From assembly GCA_030425745.1 (NCBI GenBank), contig JAUHZW010000130.1:1-6166 (forward strand): a stretch of DNA of 6,166 nt, given 5' to 3'. Below are positions 1 to 4,509 of the stretch, one piece after another (position 1 is the first letter of the stretch; each line of letters opens with the position of its first letter). Origin of the DNA: Actinomycetes bacterium. Lineage in GTDB: Bacteria > Actinomycetota > Actinomycetes > S36-B12. Both the position numbers and the translations under genes were made by a program. The notes under the pieces are model-generated. The model was given only the letters and a program-made list of their open reading frames with translations. It did no database searches and was not told the origin of the DNA.

Positions 1-123
1 ATGATCGATGGTCACGGCGCTGATCTGGTTCGCCAGCGCCTGAGAGATGCGAGCCTTGGTGAGCAGGTGCTTCCGTGCGCTGCCAGTGATGCGAACGATG
101 AAGTTGTCGTCAAAATTGTGCAT
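1..123 (-). CDS. Unrecognised small protein, N-terminal 41 residues only (3' end outside window)
   Basis: An open frame runs on the minus strand from an ATG at 123 and leaves the window at position 1 without a stop. Its start is supported by TGGAG (complement of 131-135), seven bases upstream of the ATG. The visible protein begins MHNFDDNFIVRITGSARKH and continues as a basic, probably helical stretch (RKHLLTKARISQALANQ). The combination of a short strand ending in ITGSARKH and a helix with ARIS.AL is loosely reminiscent of small single-domain actinobacterial proteins of the DUF4258/BrnT-toxin kind. That is a weak resemblance from memory and not an assignment. GC content (about 57%) is lower than in the metabolic genes to the right, which fits accessory DNA. 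The upstream neighbour on the same strand is the secreted FnIII-like gene, but a terminator separates them, so joint transcription is unlikely. The existence of a gene is fairly likely; its function is unknown. Confidence 0.6.
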   Translation of the reverse strand, partial: MHNFDDNFIVRITGSARKHLLTKARISQALANQISAVTIDH

Positions 124-130
124 TACGTAA

Positions 131-135
131 CTCCA
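131..135 (-). promoter_or_regulatory. Ribosome binding site of the left-edge small gene
   Basis: The complement reads TGGAG, seven bases before the ATG at 123. This is a normal Shine-Dalgarno position and fixes the start of the truncated gene at the left edge. Confidence 0.5.
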
Positions 136-156
136 TTGATCAAGGGCAAGAAGAAC

Positions 157-212
157 CCGGCCGGCGGACGGTGAGGCAGGCCCCCGCCTTGCCCGCACCG
201 CCCACCGGCCGG
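157..212 (-). terminator. Large GC-rich hairpin terminator after the FnIII-like secreted gene
   Basis: Bases 157-173 pair with 196-212, with 15 of 17 positions matched (mismatches at 165/204 and 168/201). The enclosed stretch folds further: 175-178 pairs with 190-193 and 179-181 with 186-188, leaving a CCCC loop. On the minus strand the hairpin begins seven bases after the TGA at 220-222 and is followed by a pyrimidine-rich run reading GTTCTTCTTGCCC. This is the layout of an intrinsic terminator for the minus-strand gene that ends at 220, and it insulates the small gene starting at 123. No other feature is seen in the spacer 124-219. Confidence 0.75.
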
Positions 213-219
213 AGTCTGA

Positions 220-1422
220 TCAGGCCGGGACGACCTTGGAGACCTTCGCGGCCGTCTTGACCCACTCGGAGCCGTTGTCGGCGTAGCCGGCCGGGGCGTC
301 GTCCTTGACCTCGACGTCCTTCACCCAGGCACTGCCGTTGTCCGTGTAGCCGGCGGGGGTGGCGTCTTTGACGTTGGCGTAGTCATCGACGATGTTCGGC
401 GGCGGGCAGTAGATGTCCAGGCCCGTGGGGGAGTCAGGGTTGGGCAGGTAGTTGCAGGAACCGCCCGGCTCCTCATGGCTGCCGACCTTCGTCCACGTGT
501 AGGTGTACGCCTTGGTGTCGGTCTCGGTGTGGAACGTGTAGGCCTTGGTCGTCTGGCACTGACCGGCCACCTCGCTGTAGCCGTCGGGGCAGACCCAGAT
601 CGTCTTGGTTGACGGACCGGGGGCCGGGCGCGGCGCGGGAGCAGGCGCGGGAGCCGGGGCCGGCGCAGGGGTCTTCTCCTCGGGCTTCGGGGCCGGGGTC
701 ACGGGGGTGTCGTTCTTCGGTGTGGCCGTGGTGCCGGTGAGCTGCGCCAGCGTGCGGGTCATGGCTGCCTTGGTCGGCTTGCCCGTGGCGGCGTCGTTCT
801 TCGGAGTGACGCTGAACGAGTAGAGCGCATTCGGGTCGAGGCCGGCGAGCTCCGCGGTGCGCACGCCTTTGACCGTGACGCTGACCGGCTCGGCCGTCTT
901 GCTCGTCGCTGTGACGACGTACTCGATGTCCGATCCTCCCGTGGCGCGCGTGGCCTTATGGGTCCACTCGAGGGCGACAGTGCCCGGAGTGTCGGTGGTG
1001 CTGACCCGCAGGCCCTTCGCCGCGGCGGGAGCGTTGAGGGCGACGACGGTGCCGATCGGCTCGCCACCCACGGAGACCGTGTAGACGCGGCCCGCGGTCA
1101 GCTTGCTGAACGTGACCGGCTTCTTGCCCGGCGCCAGGTTGCGGCGGATCTTCTCGCCCTTGGCGAAGAGCACCACCGACTTGCCCTTGTGGTTCGACAC
1201 CGTGATCGCGCGGGGCTTGCTGGCGGTGGCGATCGGCACGTCGAGCTTGGGAGCCTCAGCGGCGGCGGGGGTCGTGTCGGCCGCGACGATCTCGGCGGCG
1301 ATGACCTCGCCGGCGGAGGCCGGGCTGGCCAAGCCGAGGACCATCGTCCCGGCGGCGACGGCGCCGACGGTGGCGGCAGCGATGCGGTCCAGGCGGGCGG
1401 TGCGGGTGCGGTTCGCGAGCAT
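220..1422 (-). CDS. Secreted protein with FnIII-like domain, Pro-Ala linker and C-terminal PAGYxDNG repeats
   Basis: This 400-residue protein is predicted to be exported by the Sec pathway. Residues 1-37 form a signal peptide: basic MLANRTRTARLDR, a hydrophobic Ala/Val/Gly core, and an A-S-A cleavage site before G38. Residues 66-130 look like a small beta domain. Residues 135-225 look like a fibronectin type III domain (LRVSTTDTPGTVALEW, then YVVTATS, LYSFSVTPKND). Residues 251-270 are a Pro-Ala repeat linker. The C-terminal part has four cysteines (278, 289, 323, 339), likely two disulfides, then a 21-residue-period duplication containing PAGYTDNGSAWVK and PAGYADNGSEWVK. There is no LPXTG motif or C-terminal membrane segment, so it is probably released or held by the cell wall non-covalently. 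The start at 1422 is chosen because AAGGA lies eight bases upstream and the signal peptide begins exactly there; the open frame continues further upstream but without signal-like sequence. The gene is monocistronic and divergent from the NYN gene. Substrate and role are unknown; an adhesive or wall-binding role is inference. Confidence 0.85.
   Translation of the reverse strand: MLANRTRTARLDRIAAATVGAVAAGTMVLGLASPASAGEVIAAEIVAADTTPAAAEAPKLDVPIATASKPRAITVSNHKGKSVVLFAKGEKIRRNLAPGKKPVTFSKLTAGRVYTVSVGGEPIGTVVALNAPAAAKGLRVSTTDTPGTVALEWTHKATRATGGSDIEYVVTATSKTAEPVSVTVKGVRTAELAGLDPNALYSFSVTPKNDAATGKPTKAAMTRTLAQLTGTTATPKNDTPVTPAPKPEEKTPAPAPAPAPAPAPRPAPGPSTKTIWVCPDGYSEVAGQCQTTKAYTFHTETDTKAYTYTWTKVGSHEEPGGSCNYLPNPDSPTGLDIYCPPPNIVDDYANVKDATPAGYTDNGSAWVKDVEVKDDAPAGYADNGSEWVKTAAKVSKVVPA
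253..372 (-). repeat. Tandem repeat encoding PAGYxDNGSxWVK units
   Basis: Two copies of a 19-residue unit sit 21 residues apart (63 bp) in the C-terminus of the secreted protein. They occupy residues 351-369 (VKDATPAGYTDNGSAWVKD) and 372-390 (VKDDAPAGYADNGSEWVKT). Only a few positions differ (T/D, T/A twice, A/E), so this is either a recent or a constrained duplication. Similar PxGYxDNGxxWV units occur in actinobacterial exported proteins; binding to wall or surface material is inference. Confidence 0.8.
613..672 (-). repeat. Low-complexity Pro-Ala linker repeat
   Basis: Twenty codons (residues 251-270 of the secreted protein) encode alternating Pro-Ala with one Arg and one Gly. The DNA is a GC-rich run of near-repeated GGGGCC/GGCGCGG units. 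It separates the FnIII-like domain from the cysteine-containing C-terminus and is typical of a flexible spacer crossing or projecting from the cell wall. Confidence 0.8.
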
Positions 1423-1430
1423 GTCGTCAT

Positions 1431-1435
1431 TCCTT
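1431..1435 (-). promoter_or_regulatory. Ribosome binding site deciding the secreted protein start
   Basis: The complement reads AAGGA, followed by eight bases and the ATG at 1422. An overlapping ATG inside this spacer is in another frame. The site supports 1422 rather than any of the more upstream in-frame codons, which would add a non-signal-like N-terminal extension. Confidence 0.6.
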
Positions 1436-1442
1436 CGTTCGT

Positions 1443-1455
1443 CCCCCGAAGGGGG
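1443..1455 (-). other. Small UUCG-type hairpin in the 5' leader of the secreted gene
   Basis: 1443-1447 (CCCCC) and 1451-1455 (GGGGG) are inverted. In the minus-strand mRNA this reads CCCCCUUCGGGGG, a stem capped by a C(UUCG)G tetraloop. It lies seven bases upstream of the AAGGA ribosome binding site. It could stabilise the leader or affect initiation; no regulator is implied by the sequence. Confidence 0.45.
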
Positions 1456-1544
1456 TCTCCGTGCTCGTCGGAGTGCTGGTGCCGAGGAGCCTTGCAACGA
1501 GGGTGTGCCCGGGAGAAACGTTCGTGAACCCCCGAATTCGCAGC

Positions 1545-1607
1545 TGTGGACAACTGACAGATTTCGCGGGCGTTGTGGATATCGGAGTTGACGGTCGGAC
1601 ATCCACA
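1545..1607. promoter_or_regulatory. Cluster of three DnaA-box-like 9-mers in the divergent spacer
   Basis: 1545-1553 reads TGTGGACAA, the exact complement of TTGTCCACA, the preferred DnaA box reported for Streptomyces. 1574-1582 reads TGTGGATAT, one mismatch from the complement of TTATCCACA. 1599-1607 reads ACATCCACA, two mismatches from TTATCCACA. Three sites in 63 bp, in both orientations, lie between the divergent secreted-protein and NYN genes. No dnaA, dnaN or AT-rich unwinding region is visible, so this is not a demonstrated origin. The matches could be a regulatory DnaA target or chance. Confidence 0.4.
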
Positions 1608-1623
1608 GGCCTGAGATCGGGGC

Positions 1624-1652
1624 TTGTGGCCGGGGGCGCGGCTTCTTAGCGT
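1624..1652 (+). promoter_or_regulatory. Leaderless-type promoter of the NYN gene
   Basis: TTGTGG at 1624-1629, a 17-base spacer, then TAGCGT at 1647-1652, which matches the actinobacterial -10 pattern TAnnnT. Seven bases later comes the ATG at 1660, where transcription would be expected to begin. There is no convincing Shine-Dalgarno sequence before that ATG. Together these point to a leaderless mRNA and support 1660 as the start. Confidence 0.6.
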
Positions 1653-1659
1653 CGTCGGG

Positions 1660-2307
1660 ATGGTGGGCAAGCCGACGATCCGTGTGTACGTGGATGGACA
1701 GAACCTCTTTAGGCGCGCGCTGAAAGGGACGCCGTACCTGTGGCTGGACGTCGTTCGCCTGTGTCAGGAGGTGCTGCCTCGATATGGGGTGGTGCAGGTC
1801 AAGTACTTCACCGCGCTGGTCCGTACGTCGCCGCACGACCTGCAAGCCGGCGCTCGCCAACGGGTGTATCTCGATGCGCTCAGTGAAAGTCCACTGCTTG
1901 ATATCCATCTCGGCTTCTTTCGCCGCGATGTCGTGCGTATGGCTGTTCACCCCTGGTCTGTTGACGCGGAAGGTCTGCCGATCACGAGTCGGGTGAAGCG
2001 CACCATCGAGAAGGGATCCGACGTGAACCTCGCGACGCACCTGATCTGGGATGCACTCCATGGCGAGGCTGATGCCTACGCGGTGCTCTCGAATGATTCC
2101 GACCTTGCGACCCCGATCCGCATGCTCCGAGATCGCAAGGACCTTGACGTCGGTGTTGTGTCGCCGTCCGTGGATGTTGCTGCACAACTGCACTCCGCAG
2201 CAGCGTGGCAACGTTCCATCAGGCCAGGCGCCCTTCGGCGCTGCCAGCTACCCGAGGTGGTCTCGCTGACATCAGGGAGAGTGGCGAGCAAGCCTCGCGA
2301 ATGGTGA
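1660..2307 (+). CDS. NYN domain protein (PIN-like predicted RNase, LabA/DUF88 type)
   Basis: This 215-residue protein has the NYN (PIN-like) nuclease fold signature. The first strand ends in YVDGQNLF (Asp12, Asn15). A central acidic pair is in EKGSDVNLA (Glu117, Asp121). A third acidic cluster is in LSNDSDLATPI (Asp146, Asp148). The tail has QLP near 196-198 and KPREW at the end, a pattern I associate with this family. Family members are predicted metal-dependent endoribonucleases, and some act in RNA processing, defence or toxin-like roles; the RNA target here is unknown. The start at 1660 is favoured over the TTG at 1624 because TAGCGT lies seven bases upstream, as in leaderless transcripts. 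GC is visibly lower than in the metabolic genes (60-base lines at 1681, 1861 and 2041 are about 60, 50 and 58% GC, against about 78% at 3421), suggesting acquisition. It is a single-gene unit closed by a hairpin. Confidence 0.88.
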   Translation: MVGKPTIRVYVDGQNLFRRALKGTPYLWLDVVRLCQEVLPRYGVVQVKYFTALVRTSPHDLQAGARQRVYLDALSESPLLDIHLGFFRRDVVRMAVHPWSVDAEGLPITSRVKRTIEKGSDVNLATHLIWDALHGEADAYAVLSNDSDLATPIRMLRDRKDLDVGVVSPSVDVAAQLHSAAAWQRSIRPGALRRCQLPEVVSLTSGRVASKPREW

Positions 2308-2314
2308 AATCCAA

Positions 2315-2338
2315 AGGCCCCGGATCGCTCCGGGGCCT
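2315..2338. terminator. Perfect 10-bp hairpin terminator after the NYN gene
   Basis: AGGCCCCGGA (2315-2324), loop TCGC, then TCCGGGGCCT (2329-2338) form a perfect 10-bp stem beginning seven bases after the NYN stop codon. No T-run follows on the plus strand. On the minus strand the stem is followed by TTGGATTT, so it could also end transcripts of the convergent secreted gene that stops at 2408. Confidence 0.75.
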
Positions 2339-2385
2339 CGAACCCAGACACGTAGGACCGGGGGTGTTGTTCTCAGTATGCATCG

Positions 2386-2399
2386 CCGCCCGCAGGCGG
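2386..2399 (-). terminator. Weak short hairpin just after the second secreted gene
   Basis: CCGCC (2386-2390), loop CGCA, GGCGG (2395-2399) lies eight bases beyond the stop codon of the minus-strand gene. The stem is only five base pairs and has no T-run, so it may merely assist the stronger hairpin at 2315-2338. The rest of the 2308-2407 spacer shows nothing clear. Confidence 0.25.
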
Positions 2400-2407
2400 G
2401 GCAACCC

Positions 2408-3010
2408 CTACCGGGGACGAGCGGCAATGAGGTCGCCGGTGCCGATCGTGACCGACGGGCTGAACACATTGACGTCCAGGGCGTCGTTCAGCAGATCCGC
2501 TGCATCCTGATCGGTGATCCGCAGTTCGACACCGCGGAAGATGTTCGTCACCGTCGCCGTGCCCCACACCTTCGACCGGGAGTCGATGTCGCTGATGCGG
2601 AACAGCTGCTCGTTCTTGCCGCCGGGCAGCACGCAGTCGATGACCCGCGCCGCGGTGTCGATCGTCGGGGTGGAGCAGCGCACGGTGTCGCCGGTGTCCT
2701 TGTTCAGGATGCGAAAGCCCCCGGCCGCGGCGTAGGCGGTGCCGGTCTTGGCGACCAGCGGCAACTGCACCCGGGCCGTGATGCCCGTGGCTGTCGTGAC
2801 CACCGACCCCGGGCTGACACCGATGAGCACCAGCTCGTTGGCCTCCCACGTCGGAAGCACCCCGTTGCCGGTGCTGAACGAGAACGTGCCGGTGATGTCG
2901 ACCGTTTCGCCCGGCGGGACGGCCTGGGCGGCGGGCATCGTCATCCCCACGGCCACACCCAGGACGACGAGGCTCGCGACGAGACGCACGGGGCGGAGCA
3001 CGCGCTGCAT
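2408..3010 (-). CDS. Secreted protein of unknown function, possibly HtaA-like
   Basis: The 200-residue product starts with a signal peptide: MQRVLRPVRL, a Val/Leu/Gly core, and A-Q-A at 28-30 before V31. The mature part is predicted mostly beta (VDITGTFSFSTG, GITARVQLPLV, VWGTATVTNIFRG). It has exactly two cysteines, Cys112 and Cys126, which probably form one disulfide. The C-terminal stretch LRITDQDAADLLNDALDV followed by FSPSVTIGTGDLI recalls the end of HtaA-type haem-transport-associated and related exported domains. That is a shape resemblance only; no haem-binding motif is seen and there is no ABC transporter or sortase nearby. The start at 3010 is well supported by AGGAGGT four bases upstream and by the signal peptide. 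It is a single-gene unit, divergent from the FAD dehydrogenase (59 bp apart) and convergent with the NYN gene. Confidence 0.85.
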   Translation of the reverse strand: MQRVLRPVRLVASLVVLGVAVGMTMPAAQAVPPGETVDITGTFSFSTGNGVLPTWEANELVLIGVSPGSVVTTATGITARVQLPLVAKTGTAYAAAGGFRILNKDTGDTVRCSTPTIDTAARVIDCVLPGGKNEQLFRISDIDSRSKVWGTATVTNIFRGVELRITDQDAADLLNDALDVNVFSPSVTIGTGDLIAARPR

Positions 3011-3014
3011 AGTG

Positions 3015-3021
3015 ACCTCCT
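3015..3021 (-). promoter_or_regulatory. Strong ribosome binding site of the second secreted gene
   Basis: The complement reads AGGAGGT, a full anti-16S match, four bases before the ATG at 3010. It contrasts with the leaderless starts of several other genes here and suggests high translation of this exported protein. Confidence 0.75.
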
Positions 3022-3058
3022 GCGCTCGCCCCCGTGACGGATGATGTGCTCTTCCAGC

Positions 3059-3064
3059 AGGATA
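3059..3064 (-). promoter_or_regulatory. Possible -10 element for the second secreted gene
   Basis: On the minus strand TATCCT fits TAnnnT and would give a leader of roughly 40 bases before the ATG at 3010. A convincing -35 is not seen at the expected distance, so this is tentative. Confidence 0.25.
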
Positions 3065-3069
3065 ACCCC

Positions 3070-4437
3070 GTGACCGACATCGCGAACCCCATCGCAACCC
3101 TCCGCGATTCGCTCTCCGCGATCGTGGGCGCCGACCACGTGCTCACCGACCCGGCTCTCATGGATCAGTACGTCGAGGACTGGTCGCGTCGCTGGCGGGG
3201 CGACGCGGCTCTTGTGGTCAGGCCGGGGACGACGGACGAGGTCGCAGGCGTCCTGCGCGAGTGCACGTCCCGCGGGGTGGCCGTCGTGCCCCAAGGCGGC
3301 AACACCGGGCTGGTGGGTGGGTCGGTCCCGGCTCCCGGCTCGTCGTCTGTCGTGCTCTCGACCCGACGTCTGGACTCCTTCGGCGAGGTGGACGACCTGT
3401 CCGGCCAGGTGACGGTCGGCGCGGGCGCGACCCTCGGCGACGTGCAGCGGCACGCTGCTGCTGCCGGGTGGCACTACGGGGTTGACCTCGCGGCCCGCGA
3501 CTCCGCGACCATCGGCGGCACCGTCGCCACGAACGCCGGCGGCATCCACGTCGTCGCGTTCGGGATGACGCGGCTGCAGATCGTGGGCATCGAGGCCGTG
3601 CTCGCCGACGGCACCGTGCTCTCGCACCTGTCCGGGATGCTGAAGGACAACACGGGCTATGACCTCGGCTCGCTGTTCTGCGGATCCGAGGGAACGCTCG
3701 GGGTCATCACGGCCGTGCGGCTGCGCCTGCACCGCCCCGTCGGGCGCACGTCGGTCGCGCTGATCGGGGCGTCGTCGTATGACGAGGCGATCGCGCTGAT
3801 GTCCTCAGCCGTCGACCCGTCCGTGCGGCTGCTCGCCGCGGAGGTGACCGACGAGCAGGGCATGGAGCTCGCCGCGCGCCTCAACGGCACCGCGTGGCCG
3901 CTGGCCGAGCGCCACCCCCTCGTCGTCCTGCTCGAGGTCGAGGACGGTGGTGACGCGTCAGGGTTCACGGGTCTGGACGACGAGGCAGACGTCGTGGTCG
4001 GCCTCGACGCCTCCGAGCAGGCGCGCCTGTGGGCGTACCGGGAGAGCCAGGGCGAGGCGTTCACCGCGCTGGGCATCACACACAAGTTGGACGTGTCCGT
4101 GCCGCTGCCGTTGCTGGCGGCGTGCGCGGACGAGTTGCGCGGGATCGTCGGTGGGTGGCCGACGGTGCAGAACTTCGGGGTGTTCGGGCACCTGGCCGAC
4201 GGGAACATCCACGTCGAGATGTTCGGCCCCGACGCCGACGACCTCGGTGTGGATCTCGCGGTGCTGGAGTGCGTGGCGCGGTACGGGGGCTCGGTGTCGG
4301 CGGAGCACGGCGTCGGCCGGGCCAAGGCCGGGGAGCTGCACCTGTGCCGGTCGGCCGAGGAGATCGCGGCGATGCGAGCGATCAAGGCCGCCTGGGATCC
4401 GACCGGGCTGATGAACCCGGGCGTGATCTTCGGGTAG
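3070..4437 (+). CDS. FAD-linked D-2-hydroxyacid dehydrogenase (GlcD / D-2-hydroxyglutarate dehydrogenase-like)
   Basis: This 455-residue flavoprotein belongs to the FAD_binding_4 / FAD-oxidase C family, which oxidises D-2-hydroxyacids (D-lactate, glycolate, D-2-hydroxyglutarate) to 2-oxoacids. The N-terminal FAD domain shows VVPQGGNTGLVGGSVP (72-87), SATIGGTVATNAGG (145-158) and GSEGTLGVI (205-213). The C-terminal substrate domain shows Arg324, KLDVSVP (339-345), GHLADGNIH (373-381, presumed metal-binding His374 and His381) and SAEHGVG (410-416, Glu412), ending in NPGVIFG. All expected catalytic elements appear present, and the length is normal for a single-chain bacterial member. Substrate cannot be decided from sequence alone. 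The start is uncertain: GTG at 3070 has AGGA about seven bases upstream and gives a family-like N-terminus, while GTG at 3034 adds 12 residues with no ribosome site. The gene is convergent with the HAD phosphatase and shares the palindrome between them. Confidence 0.9.
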   Translation: MTDIANPIATLRDSLSAIVGADHVLTDPALMDQYVEDWSRRWRGDAALVVRPGTTDEVAGVLRECTSRGVAVVPQGGNTGLVGGSVPAPGSSSVVLSTRRLDSFGEVDDLSGQVTVGAGATLGDVQRHAAAAGWHYGVDLAARDSATIGGTVATNAGGIHVVAFGMTRLQIVGIEAVLADGTVLSHLSGMLKDNTGYDLGSLFCGSEGTLGVITAVRLRLHRPVGRTSVALIGASSYDEAIALMSSAVDPSVRLLAAEVTDEQGMELAARLNGTAWPLAERHPLVVLLEVEDGGDASGFTGLDDEADVVVGLDASEQARLWAYRESQGEAFTALGITHKLDVSVPLPLLAACADELRGIVGGWPTVQNFGVFGHLADGNIHVEMFGPDADDLGVDLAVLECVARYGGSVSAEHGVGRAKAGELHLCRSAEEIAAMRAIKAAWDPTGLMNPGVIFG

Positions 4438-4445
4438 ACGGTCGA

Positions 4446-4502
4446 TGCTGCGGCAGTAGGGGCGCGGAAGTCGGGTGAATACGCGCCCCTACTGCCGCAG
4501 CA
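4446..4502. terminator. Perfect 21-bp inverted repeat, bidirectional terminator or dispersed palindrome
   Basis: 4446-4466 and 4482-4502 are exact reverse complements over 21 bases (core CTGCGGCAGTAGGGGCGCG), around a 15-base loop. It sits almost symmetrically: eight bases after the TAG of the plus-strand dehydrogenase and seven bases after the TGA of the minus-strand HAD gene. Position suggests a shared terminator for the two convergent genes. No T-run follows on either strand, and the stem is about twice as long as the other plus-strand terminator here. Confidence 0.8.
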
Positions 4503-4509
4503 AAGGGGG

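Noticed and set aside
605..823. Gly-Ala-rich plus-strand open frame resembling a glycine-rich protein
   Set aside because: It is the reverse complement of the Pro-Ala linker of the secreted protein; low complexity explains it.
1511..1535. Possible LexA/SOS-like palindrome around GAAACGTTCGTGAAC
   Set aside because: The half-sites are in the wrong order and spacing for the actinobacterial consensus GAAC-N4-GTTC, and no SOS gene is adjacent.
1588..1617. Alternative promoter TTGACG (1588) with -10 near 1611-1617
   Set aside because: TTGACG is a good -35, but no -10 of type TAnnnT lies at 16-19 bases. The TTGTGG/TAGCGT pair next to the start is better.
1423..2211. Long upstream extension of the secreted-protein frame on the minus strand, giving a 663-codon open frame
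   Set aside because: It lies antisense to the NYN gene, has no family features, and would bury a textbook signal peptide and ribosome site at 1422. It is a high-GC shadow frame.
2941..3732. Minus-strand open frame of 263 codons antisense to the FAD dehydrogenase
   Set aside because: The plus-strand frame has all FAD-oxidase motifs; the antisense translation is Arg/His/Asp-rich with no recognisable domain, as expected from GC-rich codon bias.
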